DNA of 64,000 bases from Marinifilum caeruleilacunae (GCF_013141825.1 NZ_RZNH01000002.1:186001-250000), one strand, 5' to 3'. Numbered from the stretch's first letter, positions 8,314 to 18,527 are shown. Program-made: numbers and translations. Notes: generated by a model not told the origin, from the sequence alone.

Positions 8314-10929
8314 CTAATCAACAAGTATCACTTTACGTTTCACTTGCTTATCGAGGTATTGAATGAGCAGGTAGTACACACCAGAGGAAAGTCCGTTCAT
8401 GTTTAAATCCAATCGGTTACCCGAATTTAAGTACTCCGTAACTTTTCTGCCGGCCGAATCGAAAGCACTTACCCGAAATTCGCTCACTTCCTCATGCTCT
8501 ACCAAAACGGTAAAAATGCCATTACTCGGATTAGGATAAACTTTCACTTCTCTTTCCGCTTCCTCATCCGGATCTGGGGTTGGATCAGGATCGGGATCTG
8601 TATCCGGATTTGGATCGCCTGCAATGGTATCACGAACCACAATTTTATGCATTCCCTCAGCCAAATCAACCGTAATTTCAAATATTCCATCCTCGTTGGA
8701 ATCGCCAGTTCGGGCCAATTCATCGTTTACAAAAACGCCAAAGGAAGTATTTGCCTGCATATCTACAGCAAAAATTTTAATGGTCCTGTTTCCATCAAGC
8801 GGATTTATGGTGTAAGATGTGTTAAGCGTATCACCATTGGCATGGAAGAGGTACAAATGATTTTCCCAATCTACCCCAATGCTTGATTCGTTTTGGTGTA
8901 GCTCTCCTCCTGCATTGGAAGAATTCTGATTATCGCCAATTTTAATGGTATGCAAAAATACAAGGTCTTCTTTTAGCTCGCTTGGTTCCACTTCGATACG
9001 CCAGGAACCAGGATGTTCTAAATCCAGGTTTGGACTGCCATTGGGCGGATAATTCGTTCCGTTTACCCAATACTCATAATTGTTTCCACCAATTAAAGTG
9101 GTGGTGCTGGCTTCTGGTAACAAAGTACGAATGGCTACATTTCCATTGCCATGCGAAGCCTTATAATCTTTCCCGTTATAAGTAAGAATTTTATCGGGAA
9201 CACTTGTATTTACAATTTGCCCATTGATATCGGGACGATTTGCAAAGTGATTAATGTACTTGGCTTTTCGTTCCCGAGAATTGGTGTTTAGCAGGTGAAT
9301 ATGATCCAAAATCAGGACACGATCAGGTTTGTGATAGAGCAATCGCCTCTCAAATCGATCCAGCTTGTTCGATGCATAAGAATCTGCTGCATCGCTGATA
9401 TAATAGGCATATTCATCGGCGGCAGCAAACTTTAACCACTCACCTCTCCTATGGTCACTATCTGTTACTTCTCCCACATTTTCCAATCGGTCAGTCCATA
9501 TTTGTCCGCCATCATTGGAAACCGATCGACCAAAAGCCCGATAAGATTCCGATGCATCGAAAACACAAACAGAGTTGTGCGCAATGGTTCGAGAATAGTA
9601 GTTGTTGTAATGATCGGTAGCATAAGAATCGTAATAACCTGCATCTAATATTTGTGGTTTATCCCGAATAATAACGAAATGGTTGTTGTCTCTGTGTTCG
9701 TGATCGGCCCTTTTGGCTGGTGCACAATAATACCAAAGCATAGTCGCATCCTCATCCCATGAAGTTCTGCTCACGGCCAAACCTGTTTTATCGGCCCACC
9801 AATCAAGAGGAGGTTCAGGGTGGGAAACTGTAGCTGCTTCAAAATCTTTAAACAATAGCTTCTGAAACACCAGGTTTGTATTGTTCAGGTATTCAGCACC
9901 TCCATATTTCTGCACCAAATATTGACTTCTTGCATCACCAAATTCCGCTGCATGACGATACATTACCCTGTTGGCCTGGTTTAATCCAATTACTGCATCG
10001 CCCAAATGAATGGTGTAATAATCAGGTCGATAAAAATACCAATACTGGTTGATCGATTCCCTGATCCAATCCTGATCCTGGTAATAATCCTTACCGGTGG
10101 CAATTTTCATGTCATCGAAAAACTGGTACTGTCGAGGCAAGCCAAACATGGAATAGGCAGCTCCCCAATTCCAGCCTCCATCATCATCACGAAAGTGAGC
10201 AAAGGCCGGAAGAATACCATTCTCCCACTTATCGACCAGAGTACGATACCAAGAATTTACATCAGACATTTGACCGGATGATAATCCGTCGGCGCCATGT
10301 AGGGCAAGTGCCGCATGCATGGTAATTCCACAGTTATAAATGTTATGGCTGGTAACATATGAATTGCCAGAAGGAGTTAAAACATAGTTATCCATGAAGT
10401 ATTCGAGCACCCGATACAAGGCCCGTGAAAGTTTCTGCCGTTTTGCTTGCGGAACTTCATTGTAGGTCCAATCCAGAAGTATGGCTCCGTAATTGCAATT
10501 GTTACGAAGAAGGTTTTCTTTTGTATCGCCGGAATAGTTATCGAAATTGAGGGAATTGAGGTATTCCACATACCTGGAAATGATAAATTCACAACGCTGA
10601 AGAGCCAAACCATCCGTTCCCATTTTTAGAAGGAAAGCTGTCATTCTGGACATTTGAAAAGCATGGCTCGATCCAAATTCGTAGTTCCACTGACTTGAAT
10701 CCGAACCCACCAGGTAAGTCTTGGAGTTGGTCACCCAATTTCTATCGTAACTGCTTTTAAAGCGTTGGTAGGTTTCCTGGCTTTCCCCCAAAGAGATATT
10801 TTCTTTCAACCAGTCAAATCGTTCCTGACTTAATTCCAATCTTGGATGCTGCTCATTCACAATGGGTACATCTTGCGAATAGCAACCAAACAATAAAAAG
10901 AAAAACAGAAAAACAAAAACACTCCTCAT
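8314..10929 (-). CDS. Heparinase II/III-family polysaccharide lyase with T9SS C-terminal domain
   Basis: A 871-residue secreted protein. Order of parts: a hydrophobic signal (RSVFVFLFFFLLFGC), an alpha/alpha-toroid domain (about 30-380), a heparinase II/III-like beta-sandwich domain (about 390-640) with HEHRDNNHFVII-type His/Asn residues (DHEHRDNNH) and DAGYYDSYATDHYNNYYSR, a variable region, an Asp/Pro linker encoded at about 8557-8625, and a type A T9SS sorting domain (VYPNPSNGIF start, VKRKVILVD end). The family cleaves uronic-acid polysaccharides by beta-elimination. The start was moved from a TTG at 10950 to the ATG at 10929, which begins the signal. The signal ends in LFGC, which looks like a lipobox, odd for a T9SS cargo. 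The substrate is not assigned. Confidence 0.85.
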   Translation of the reverse strand: MRSVFVFLFFFLLFGCYSQDVPIVNEQHPRLELSQERFDWLKENISLGESQETYQRFKSSYDRNWVTNSKTYLVGSDSSQWNYEFGSSHAFQMSRMTAFLLKMGTDGLALQRCEFIISRYVEYLNSLNFDNYSGDTKENLLRNNCNYGAILLDWTYNEVPQAKRQKLSRALYRVLEYFMDNYVLTPSGNSYVTSHNIYNCGITMHAALALHGADGLSSGQMSDVNSWYRTLVDKWENGILPAFAHFRDDDGGWNWGAAYSMFGLPRQYQFFDDMKIATGKDYYQDQDWIRESINQYWYFYRPDYYTIHLGDAVIGLNQANRVMYRHAAEFGDARSQYLVQKYGGAEYLNNTNLVFQKLLFKDFEAATVSHPEPPLDWWADKTGLAVSRTSWDEDATMLWYYCAPAKRADHEHRDNNHFVIIRDKPQILDAGYYDSYATDHYNNYYSRTIAHNSVCVFDASESYRAFGRSVSNDGGQIWTDRLENVGEVTDSDHRRGEWLKFAAADEYAYYISDAADSYASNKLDRFERRLLYHKPDRVLILDHIHLLNTNSRERKAKYINHFANRPDINGQIVNTSVPDKILTYNGKDYKASHGNGNVAIRTLLPEASTTTLIGGNNYEYWVNGTNYPPNGSPNLDLEHPGSWRIEVEPSELKEDLVFLHTIKIGDNQNSSNAGGELHQNESSIGVDWENHLYLFHANGDTLNTSYTINPLDGNRTIKIFAVDMQANTSFGVFVNDELARTGDSNEDGIFEITVDLAEGMHKIVVRDTIAGDPNPDTDPDPDPTPDPDEEAEREVKVYPNPSNGIFTVLVEHEEVSEFRVSAFDSAGRKVTEYLNSGNRLDLNMNGLSSGVYYLLIQYLDKQVKRKVILVD

Positions 10930-11048
10930 TACATCCCTATTTGTAATCAATTGATTTATTAAAATACAAAATATTAAGGGATTAACAGATTAATATTTCA
11001 TAACATGGCTAATTTAGAATCGAAAATTAAGCCTATTATGGCAGAAGT

Positions 11049-12407
11049 TTAGGTCAACTTCTTGTTTAGTTTTTTAAATTCCCAAATGATAAAGATTCCT
11101 GCAATAATGGCCGATCCAACATCTGAAATTGGACCTGCAAACCAAACGCCGTCTAAACCAAGGAATTTTGGAAGTATGAAAAGGATCGGAATGAGTAAAA
11201 TAACCTGTCTCATCAGGGTTAATAAGGTGGAAACACCAGCTCGCCCAATGGACTGAAAGTAATTTCCTACAATAATTTGAAAGCCTACAATTGGCAAGGC
11301 AATCAGGAAGGTTCGTAAACCTTTCGACCCCACTTCAAGCAATTCTTTATCGCTGCTGTTAAAGGCCAGTACCATAGTTTCAGGAAATAGCTGGACCAAA
11401 ATCCATCCAACCAGGGCAATTCCCGTTGCAGCAGTCATGCAGATTTTTAGAGTTTCCTTTACCCTTTCGTAATGTTTGGCACCATGACTAAATCCAAAAA
11501 TTGGCTGAGCTGCCATATTAATGGCAATAATGGTCATTACAATAAGCATGGCAACCGAATTGATTACACCCATTGCTGCTATGGCAATATCGTTGCTAAA
11601 TTTTATGAGCTGTACGTTGTATAAACCTTGTACAAAACTACCTGCAATCTGCATAGAGAATGGTGCAAATCCGATGGTAATGATGTACAAAATAATTTGA
11701 GGATTCAGTTTAAAATTGCTGGCTCGTAATCTGATTACCGATCTGTTGCTTCTAAAATGCTTGATTACCCATACACAAAGAATCATTTGCGAAATGATTG
11801 TGGCATAGGCTGCACCTGCAACACCCATATCCAAAACAAAAATAAAGATCGGGTCTAAAACAATATTTGTTCCGGCGCTTATTAGCATGGAGTACATGGC
11901 AATTTTTGCATTTCCCTCCGAACGAATCAGGTTATTCAGGGAAAAGCCAACCACATTAAAAATGGCTCCATATAGAATAATGTTGAGGTATTCGTTGGCA
12001 ATCGAAACGGTATCGCTTGATACACCAAAAAGTCTTAACAAAGGATCTTTAATGGTAAAGCCAAGAATGGTAATAAATGCCGAAACAATAATCATCAGGA
12101 TAAAAGAGTTCCCTAAAACCCACTCGGCCCTTTTAAAATCTTTTTTTCCCAAATTAATTGAAATTCGAACTCCCGCTCCCATTCCAATAAGCATTCCAAA
12201 TGCCATTAATATCAGCATAATAGGATAAACGGCACTAAGACCCGATAAGGCAACCGATCCAACGCCCTGACCAATAAAAATACGATCAACCACATTATAC
12301 AGCGAGTTAATTACAACTCCCGTAAATGCAGGCCAAAAATATTTCCACAGCAAACTGCTGATTTTGGCATTTTCTAATTCGTATACATTTTGGCTGTTCT
12401 TGTCCAT
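11049..12407 (-). CDS. MATE family efflux transporter
   Basis: A 452-residue inner-membrane protein with about 12 hydrophobic segments, matching the MATE (MatE) family of Na+- or H+-driven multidrug/metabolite exporters. The conserved early motif is WPAFTGVVINSLYNVVDRIFIG, read as key residues P, N, V-D-R-I-F-I-G around residue 20-40, with internal duplication in the second half. The start was set at the ATG at 12407. An upstream in-frame ATG at 12545 would add 46 residues that look like untranslated leader and would make the protein longer than the usual 440-460. It is 165 bp downstream of the cupin gene on the same strand. The substrate is unknown. Confidence 0.92.
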   Translation of the reverse strand: MDKNSQNVYELENAKISSLLWKYFWPAFTGVVINSLYNVVDRIFIGQGVGSVALSGLSAVYPIMLILMAFGMLIGMGAGVRISINLGKKDFKRAEWVLGNSFILMIIVSAFITILGFTIKDPLLRLFGVSSDTVSIANEYLNIILYGAIFNVVGFSLNNLIRSEGNAKIAMYSMLISAGTNIVLDPIFIFVLDMGVAGAAYATIISQMILCVWVIKHFRSNRSVIRLRASNFKLNPQIILYIITIGFAPFSMQIAGSFVQGLYNVQLIKFSNDIAIAAMGVINSVAMLIVMTIIAINMAAQPIFGFSHGAKHYERVKETLKICMTAATGIALVGWILVQLFPETMVLAFNSSDKELLEVGSKGLRTFLIALPIVGFQIIVGNYFQSIGRAGVSTLLTLMRQVILLIPILFILPKFLGLDGVWFAGPISDVGSAIIAGIFIIWEFKKLNKKLT

Positions 12408-12572
12408 AGAAGGTGCACAAATGTACCAAGAATGACTGGCAAGGCAGACGAATTCCAGATAAAAATTCCTAAAAGTCGGTAAGAGGCTATTGTAAGGGGG
12501 CAAAAAGCTCCTGTTAACCTGTAGATTCAGGAAAGACGAGAACAAATAAGCAGCTTGAAATTCTTTAAAGAA

Positions 12573-12905
12573 TTATTTCAGTTTATACCTGTCGCTTTCG
12601 GCAAAATAATCCATTACTATGGTTTTGCTGTTAAATTTGGCCGAGTGCAATACCCCTTCAGGAATGTAGTAATGATCCCCTTTCCTGTAATTTTTTGTTT
12701 TGCCATCAATGGTCAGGTCCATATCGCCATCAATCACCATTCCCCACTGTTCCCCGTGCGAATGTCTTGGTACTTCTCCAATGGGCTCAATCTCAAAAAA
12801 TACAATTTGTTGATTTTCTCCCTGGGCTACCCAACCTCGTACCCCATTAAATGGGATATCAGCCTCAGGCAAATTTTTAATCATTTGCGGATAAATGTCT
12901 TGCAT
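12573..12905 (-). CDS. Cupin domain protein
   Basis: A 110-residue single-domain cupin. Metal-binding signatures are visible: EVPRHSHGEQWG (two His and a Glu of motif 1) and IPEGVLHSAKF (His of motif 2). No signal peptide, so cytoplasmic. It lies 32 bp after the AlkD-like gene at 12938 and is the last gene of a same-strand run that begins at 23250. Small cupins bind metals, sugars or effectors and have varied roles; none can be assigned here. Confidence 0.88.
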   Translation of the reverse strand: MQDIYPQMIKNLPEADIPFNGVRGWVAQGENQQIVFFEIEPIGEVPRHSHGEQWGMVIDGDMDLTIDGKTKNYRKGDHYYIPEGVLHSAKFNSKTIVMDYFAESDRYKLK

Positions 12906-12937
12906 GCTTGTTTCATATTAATGAATTCGAACGAAAG

Positions 12938-13597
12938 TTATAAATATTTACTCCCTTCCCGAATACTCAGTGGAGATAAAGAGTGTTGAGAGATAAATGT
13001 TCTTACCCAGTCGGGATTAAACTTCGAATATTGTCGCAAGGCCCAACCAATTGCTTTATTCACAAAAAACTCATTACTCAGATGATTGGATCGAATTGCT
13101 TTTGAGAGGAATTCTGTATCCACATCATTTTTATATTTCAATTGAAAAATAATTGTGACTCGTTTTAGCCAGATATTGGAATCTATGATCCAATCGTACA
13201 TCACCTCTTGTTTTACTTCGGGATATCCTTTACAAATTACTCCAACCAGTGGTGCCAAGGCATCAACCGAATCCCACCAGGATTTAGATAGGATAAGCAT
13301 CTCTAATTTTGAAAGATCATCTTTTACCAGGTATTTCTGCAGTTTGGAGAGATATTCCAATGCCAGGTATTGATACTCACGTTCTGGCAAATCCCATAAG
13401 TACATAACCATGTTCCAATCGATGCTTTTTTCTTTTATTGCCTCTTTCAGGAACGCTTTGCTAAGCGCAGCTCTTTTGGGCTTTGGTATTCCCAAAAAAG
13501 AGAAATGATTCTTCATGTATGCTGACATGCGTTTGGCATATTCAGGATCGGTATTTTGCCTGAAAATTTCTACAATCTGTAAAGTTTGAGTTTGCAT
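12938..13597 (-). CDS. DNA alkylation repair protein, AlkD-like
   Basis: A 219-residue protein of the AlkD superfamily of HEAT-like-repeat DNA glycosylases. The helical repeats run throughout. The key SWWDSVDALAP motif, with the Trp-Trp-Asp arrangement of AlkD that contacts the lesion and the scissile sugar, lies around residue 105-115. Further family positions are NIWLKRVTIIFQ and the NKAIGWALRQYSK segment. Members excise 3- and 7-alkylpurines. It follows another AlkD-like gene by 26 bp. A full Ada protein is encoded about 25 kb away. Confidence 0.88.
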   Translation of the reverse strand: MQTQTLQIVEIFRQNTDPEYAKRMSAYMKNHFSFLGIPKPKRAALSKAFLKEAIKEKSIDWNMVMYLWDLPEREYQYLALEYLSKLQKYLVKDDLSKLEMLILSKSWWDSVDALAPLVGVICKGYPEVKQEVMYDWIIDSNIWLKRVTIIFQLKYKNDVDTEFLSKAIRSNHLSNEFFVNKAIGWALRQYSKFNPDWVRTFISQHSLSPLSIREGSKYL

Positions 13598-13623
13598 TGT
13601 ACTACATATTTATTGGCATGAAA

Positions 13624-14331
13624 TTAACAGCGAGCAGTTTTCTTCTTTTTACCAACTCTCCCCTTATCAATAATTTTTTGCAGATATTCAGGTGCAAAAG
13701 GCACTTTACAAGATGTTTTGCCCATATACACATCTACTTTCCCAATTTTTTCAGCCGTTTTCATCGATAAATCGGTTAGCTCTTCTACATAGGCTCCTAC
13801 CGAAATCACAAATCCATTCATGGTATACTTTACCCTGTTCAAAGATTGATGAATATCTTTCTCAACTCTCAACAGTAAGCTTTTAAGTTGTGTCACATCC
13901 AACTCTTCATCCTTTTTTAAGGCTACCAGACTCGATAGGGTTGACCAACCTGCAGCGGCGGTATTTTCTTCATCCGATTCAATCCATTCCAATGCCAACT
14001 CCAATCCAAAATCAGACTCTGCGGCTATCCAGGGAACGGTATATTCGCTAATCATCTGCCAGTATGCGCCTTTAACCCACTTCTGAAGATCTGCTTTTGT
14101 CATCTGTTTTTCATCTGCAATCAAACCAGCAAGGTACATGGCATCCGAATTACCAGACTCGTACAATTCCAACGACAATTGATAATCCTTTTTAATTTTC
14201 TTTACAATTTTCTTAAGATCCTGCACCTTTACGCCATAAAAAGGTTCACGAGCACCATGTTTGATCAGAACATTTTTCGTTCCTTCGTTTCCATATGATT
14301 CAAGCTCTTTAAATACTTCTTCTTTGGTCAT
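13624..14331 (-). CDS. DNA alkylation repair family protein, divergent AlkD-like paralogue
   Basis: A 235-residue all-helical protein of the broader AlkD/HEAT-repeat family. Recognisable segments are KVQDLKKIVKKIKKDYQLS, SDAMYLAGLIADE, YTVPWIAAESDFGLELA (key residues W, E, S) and a basic tail GRVGKKKKTARC. The WWDxVD signature of the neighbouring gene is replaced by a WQMISEYTVPW region, so its catalytic ability is uncertain. It lies 29 bp after the 1388-residue protein and 26 bp before the canonical AlkD gene. It could be an active glycosylase of a different subgroup or a DNA-binding HEAT protein. Confidence 0.8.
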   Translation of the reverse strand: MTKEEVFKELESYGNEGTKNVLIKHGAREPFYGVKVQDLKKIVKKIKKDYQLSLELYESGNSDAMYLAGLIADEKQMTKADLQKWVKGAYWQMISEYTVPWIAAESDFGLELALEWIESDEENTAAAGWSTLSSLVALKKDEELDVTQLKSLLLRVEKDIHQSLNRVKYTMNGFVISVGAYVEELTDLSMKTAEKIGKVDVYMGKTSCKVPFAPEYLQKIIDKGRVGKKKKTARC

Positions 14332-14360
14332 TATTTCCTTAATTATTATGATTATCTTTG

Positions 14361-17300
14361 CTAGTTCTTCACTTTATCCGCTGGTGCGTTAATTTTAAAA
14401 ACATCGGCATACACCAATTTAGGTTGATTTTCTTCCGATACTGCTGTGGCAAGACTCTTTATGTTGCCACTGCCCTTAGGACCTCTTTCGAATTCCTGCA
14501 CAATTACCTGAAGCGGTTGATCCTTATACTTTCTGCTCAATTTAAATTCGCGCACCACAGTAAAATAGTTATTTTTTACCACACTGCCAGAAATTGGAAT
14601 GCTAACTCCTTCCTCTTCCAGGCTGTCTTCATTTCTGCCATCGGATACACTTCCATAAACCGGTTGTACCAGTTCAGGGTCAAGGAAACTTATTTCCAAA
14701 TAGTTGCCTGTATTTCCATTTCGATCAAGAGGATTTGAAATTACGCCTTCCACCTGCAATGTAAAACGGGAATTCATATTATCCTTTTTAAAAGTAAGGG
14801 TGGCAATTCGTTCAGGCACCAACTGAATATAGTCTGCCATTACAACCGACGACAAGCATACATCTCGTCCGGCTTTTCGAACCGAATGTGGCTGATATCT
14901 GGCCAAAGCCAACTTTACAAATGGGAAATACATTTTTCCATGATTCAAGGCAAAATCGGCATACCATAGCTTTCGTTCTTTATCGAATTCAACTGGATAA
15001 GCCACAGCATTTACCTTGTGCTTTTCCTTACCGGGATAAACCAAAGCCTTATCGACAGTCGGATTGTGCCTAAAATCCTTAATGGAAGGGTAATTCATGC
15101 CAGCAGGCTTTGATGGACGGATTGGATCCTGTGCCCAATGAGTAAACATACTGTTGAATCCTGCACCTCCCAAAGCAGCAATGGTTTGGGATATTTTCGA
15201 TGGATCAGATCCCGGTAACAAGACTGCAAGCATCTCATCTTCTCCTGTTGAGAACCATGGCCTCTTCAAATATACACGTAAACCGCCACCAAGACGATGC
15301 TGTCGCATTACGCTCGCACTTTTTGTTTTTCTCCACTCGAATGTAGGGATTACATATTCCACGAATGGGATTTTTGGCCGGTCCGAACTTAATATATTCA
15401 CTCGTTCCATCCATTCTCCATCTCTTGTCATTTCCAAACCTTCCGATTGTATCAGCTTGTCGAAATGCTCGGCATAACGAGTGGTTGCTTCGGGGTAATA
15501 ATCTACATAACGATGCTTCGTATCGCCAAACTTGTGCTTTAGTGCACCACTAAACTCACTTGCCAAACTTACCTGCAATTGAGCTTTGGCCTGATTGTTT
15601 TGCCCTTGTATGGCTATTTGTTTCGAAGGATCCTTCTTTTTAGGAAGATTTCCCTTATCCACACTTTTATCGTGGTATGAAATGTCAATTTCTTCTACAT
15701 TGTCTGAATGATCTACCCAATCGGGTTCAACTGTTCTTGGGTCATCTCTTCGATCTTTCCAGCGTGCTTTGTATTCTACTTTATGACTCGAAAATCCATG
15801 AACTGAAAATCTTGTATGCAGCCAGGCATGTGTATCATCGTAATTCTTATCAGGATTAATAATTTCTATTTGAGGCGCTTCAACGGGTTGCAGAACGGCA
15901 TGAGTGAGTTCAATTTCCCTGGCAGGGCTAATCATCCAATGTCTTCCGCTTCGGGCAAGTTCTTTAATTGTATCTATGTTTGCAGGGTTTTCTTCCTGCA
16001 GCAGCTGCCACATGCCCGATAGTTCATTCATATCTTCCTCTCTCCAGAAGGTAGAAAACCTCAGCTTTATTCTTTCTCCCTTTGGCAGGGATACCAATAA
16101 CAGTCGCTCCGAGGCCTTCCAATCAAATGAAGTACTTCCCTCGACCAATTGAATTCGTAGAGATTTTGCTTTGTACCAGTTATCTTCGGAAACCGAAATG
16201 TTTGTATCGTTCGAACTCAATTCAGCATTACCAAAAAAGCTGAACAATCTTGGCTCAAATGCCTGAGAATGTGTTTTATCATATCCATCTGCTAAAAATA
16301 AGGCAACTCCGGCTGCAGCCGGATCTGGCAAATAAATCAAATCAACTTCATCTCCCTTATAGACTTTTTCCTTACCATTCTCCCCTTTTTCCAATTGTAC
16401 TTCTTTCGAACTAATCAGTTCATAAAGTGCCTTGGCTACCTCAGGATTGTTCCCAAATGCCTTATCAAATTTTGAATGTTGTTCTGCAATTAATTGTGAG
16501 TTTCTTGGTGGCAAAAAATGCCTGGTAGCATTTCTGTTCTCGCTAGCATCCAAACTGCCATATCGTTCCTGAAACTCGTCGGTTGTCATATTATAATTGC
16601 TTCGAACTACCAATTCCTCCAATGCTTCACCATCTTTCAATTCCGATCCTAACAATAGAACCGGGTTCATCAAAGCATCGTAACGATAGTAGCGGAAACC
16701 CCTGATCACAGCTTCCGATACTTTCTCGGGCTGCGACTCAAGTGGAACACTATTACCAGCCAAATCTACGGTTCTTACCCGTAGCATGTAATCACGTCCG
16801 AATCGCAGTCTTGGCAAACTGCCTTTTACAGTTTCGGTTTTGGTGTGTAATCGAAATTCGCGGGTAGAATCGAATTGGTATTTTTTTACTTCCACATTCT
16901 TCGAGGTATTCACATAGTCAACTCGTTTCGAAGGATCAACATTTTCATCTTCGGCCTCATTTATGGCAAATCCAGGTTTGGGAACCGATAAACTCCATCC
17001 TTCCCAGCGAATCATATTTTCACCTACAAATAACTCATTGGCATTCTCAGTATCTTCTGCAGCGGCGGTTTGTATAAAACCTTCATCCACCTGAATATCA
17101 TCAATAAACTCCTCTACATTACTGGAATCAAAATAGGAATACGACTCCTTTCTCATGTGTAAAGAGTGCCATTTTTCAGGATCACTAGCGTAAGCAACAT
17201 CCATTCGGTACCCTTGTACAAGGTCTTCGGCGTATAATCTTTCATCAGACAATATCAGCTTTAAGCTGTTATCCATTTTCGATGGATCGATAATTTTGGC

Positions 17301-18527
17301 CTGCAATTGCTTGGCCTGCAAGAACCTGGCATTCAAGCGCTCACCCATTCCGTTTCTGGCAATTCCAATACCCGCCGACCTTAGCGATGGCAAACCTTCC
17401 TTTTCCGGTTCGTCGGCGGGGATTGCTGCATTTTTAAATCGCTTGCTTTTGCCCAGATCGAGCTCTACTATTTTCAGCTTCACCTCTTCCTGTATCTTAT
17501 TGTCTACCATATGGTTCACTTTCATGGCAACACCATCGGTATCAATTTGAAAAGCGGTAAAAGTGTCGGTATTGATTTTTACAAAGCCCAGGTTGATATC
17601 AGAATCCTCTTTTGACTGAGCGTAAAATCCTTTTTCGGTATAACGATATGCTGTTAAAGGAACCGATACTTCTGTATTGGTAATAAAATCGATATTCTCA
17701 ATAATTAACCTCATGGCCTGACTTGCCGGAAAACCCGATGGAATATCAAGACTAAAATCGAGAACCACTCCCAATTTTCTTTGGATTTGCGGATAAGTGC
17801 TAACAACAGCCAAAATATCATGAAACTCGAATTCGGGCTTTTTTATTTTTGCCAATGGCGCATATCTTGTAGGCCGATCGGTTTTATGAAAATCTCTAAA
17901 CTGTGCAAAATCCATTTTGGGGTTGGCCTGTTTTTGGAAAGGGACAAATCCATTCTTTTTTCTCAGTTCTTCCAATCTTTGGCTTGTACTTTCATCCACA
18001 TCCAGGAAATCGGACTCCTTAAATACCCTTCTGCTTGAGCTTGTAGCGTTGCTTTCGGGTGGCTTTGGTGTATCCCTTTTTTTAAATTTGGATATCTGTC
18101 CAAGGCTTTTCGGATCGCTCAGGTCCTTGGGATCAATTAATCGATCAGGATTTTTGGTTCCAAGCCTTTTATAAGTCTCTAAAACAAAACTTTGCACATG
18201 CTTAATTGGATAGGAATGAATACGAGTTTGGCTCAAATCTTCTTGCTGAAATCCATCCACGCGAATGTCTTTGTGCATAAGTTTCATCCACAAGTCATTA
18301 TCCAACAGGTCTGAATTCAAATTAATATCATATTCTGTCCCATTCTTTAATCTTAATTTAAAAGAAGCATTCTTCAGTTTCCCTGGCCAGTTTTCCATAT
18401 CAGGAAAGGAAGATAGTGTTGTAGAAACCGCATTTTCGAGACGTAAACTAACCTGCACCGAGAATCTAAGCTTGTTTTGAGCATCAATTCGGTGTGGCAA
18501 ACATGTGAATATGATCTTTTGTTTCAT
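14361..18527 (-). CDS. Giant uncharacterised protein A (1388 aa)
   Basis: A 1388-residue protein with no signal peptide or membrane segment, so it is probably cytoplasmic or exported by an unseen route. It begins TCLPHRID-NKLRFSVQVSLRLE, then LSSFPDMENWPGKL. Other striking blocks are an LRFGRDYMLRVRTVDLAGNS stretch near residue 580 (fibronectin-III-like strand pattern), GGLRVYLKRPWFSTGEDE near 1080, FTHWAQDPIRPS near 1120, and YFPFVKLALARYQPHSV then SSVVMADYIQLVPER near 1210-1250. The composition is strongly beta with charged loops. From memory, similar blocks occur in large unannotated proteins of actinobacteria and myxobacteria; this is recall, not a search. It follows giant protein B by 61 bp and is probably co-transcribed. 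Function unknown. Confidence 0.9.
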   Translation of the reverse strand: MKQKIIFTCLPHRIDAQNKLRFSVQVSLRLENAVSTTLSSFPDMENWPGKLKNASFKLRLKNGTEYDINLNSDLLDNDLWMKLMHKDIRVDGFQQEDLSQTRIHSYPIKHVQSFVLETYKRLGTKNPDRLIDPKDLSDPKSLGQISKFKKRDTPKPPESNATSSSRRVFKESDFLDVDESTSQRLEELRKKNGFVPFQKQANPKMDFAQFRDFHKTDRPTRYAPLAKIKKPEFEFHDILAVVSTYPQIQRKLGVVLDFSLDIPSGFPASQAMRLIIENIDFITNTEVSVPLTAYRYTEKGFYAQSKEDSDINLGFVKINTDTFTAFQIDTDGVAMKVNHMVDNKIQEEVKLKIVELDLGKSKRFKNAAIPADEPEKEGLPSLRSAGIGIARNGMGERLNARFLQAKQLQAKIIDPSKMDNSLKLILSDERLYAEDLVQGYRMDVAYASDPEKWHSLHMRKESYSYFDSSNVEEFIDDIQVDEGFIQTAAAEDTENANELFVGENMIRWEGWSLSVPKPGFAINEAEDENVDPSKRVDYVNTSKNVEVKKYQFDSTREFRLHTKTETVKGSLPRLRFGRDYMLRVRTVDLAGNSVPLESQPEKVSEAVIRGFRYYRYDALMNPVLLLGSELKDGEALEELVVRSNYNMTTDEFQERYGSLDASENRNATRHFLPPRNSQLIAEQHSKFDKAFGNNPEVAKALYELISSKEVQLEKGENGKEKVYKGDEVDLIYLPDPAAAGVALFLADGYDKTHSQAFEPRLFSFFGNAELSSNDTNISVSEDNWYKAKSLRIQLVEGSTSFDWKASERLLLVSLPKGERIKLRFSTFWREEDMNELSGMWQLLQEENPANIDTIKELARSGRHWMISPAREIELTHAVLQPVEAPQIEIINPDKNYDDTHAWLHTRFSVHGFSSHKVEYKARWKDRRDDPRTVEPDWVDHSDNVEEIDISYHDKSVDKGNLPKKKDPSKQIAIQGQNNQAKAQLQVSLASEFSGALKHKFGDTKHRYVDYYPEATTRYAEHFDKLIQSEGLEMTRDGEWMERVNILSSDRPKIPFVEYVIPTFEWRKTKSASVMRQHRLGGGLRVYLKRPWFSTGEDEMLAVLLPGSDPSKISQTIAALGGAGFNSMFTHWAQDPIRPSKPAGMNYPSIKDFRHNPTVDKALVYPGKEKHKVNAVAYPVEFDKERKLWYADFALNHGKMYFPFVKLALARYQPHSVRKAGRDVCLSSVVMADYIQLVPERIATLTFKKDNMNSRFTLQVEGVISNPLDRNGNTGNYLEISFLDPELVQPVYGSVSDGRNEDSLEEEGVSIPISGSVVKNNYFTVVREFKLSRKYKDQPLQVIVQEFERGPKGSGNIKSLATAVSEENQPKLVYADVFKINAPADKVKN

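Noticed and set aside
8557-8625. Short tandem-like DNA repeat (GGATC-rich)
   Set aside because: It encodes the Asp/Pro linker before the T9SS domain and is explained by that, not by a mobile or CRISPR repeat.
8494-8886. 130-codon plus-strand open frame with Ile/Trp repeats
   Set aside because: It is the antisense image of the Asp/Pro linker and C-terminal region of the heparinase-family gene.
10930-10950. TTG start seven codons upstream for the heparinase-family gene
   Set aside because: The ATG at 10929 begins a normal signal sequence; the added residues have no support.
12408-12545. 46-residue N-terminal extension of the MATE protein
   Set aside because: The length and the MATE start pattern favour the ATG at 12407; the extension looks like untranslated leader.
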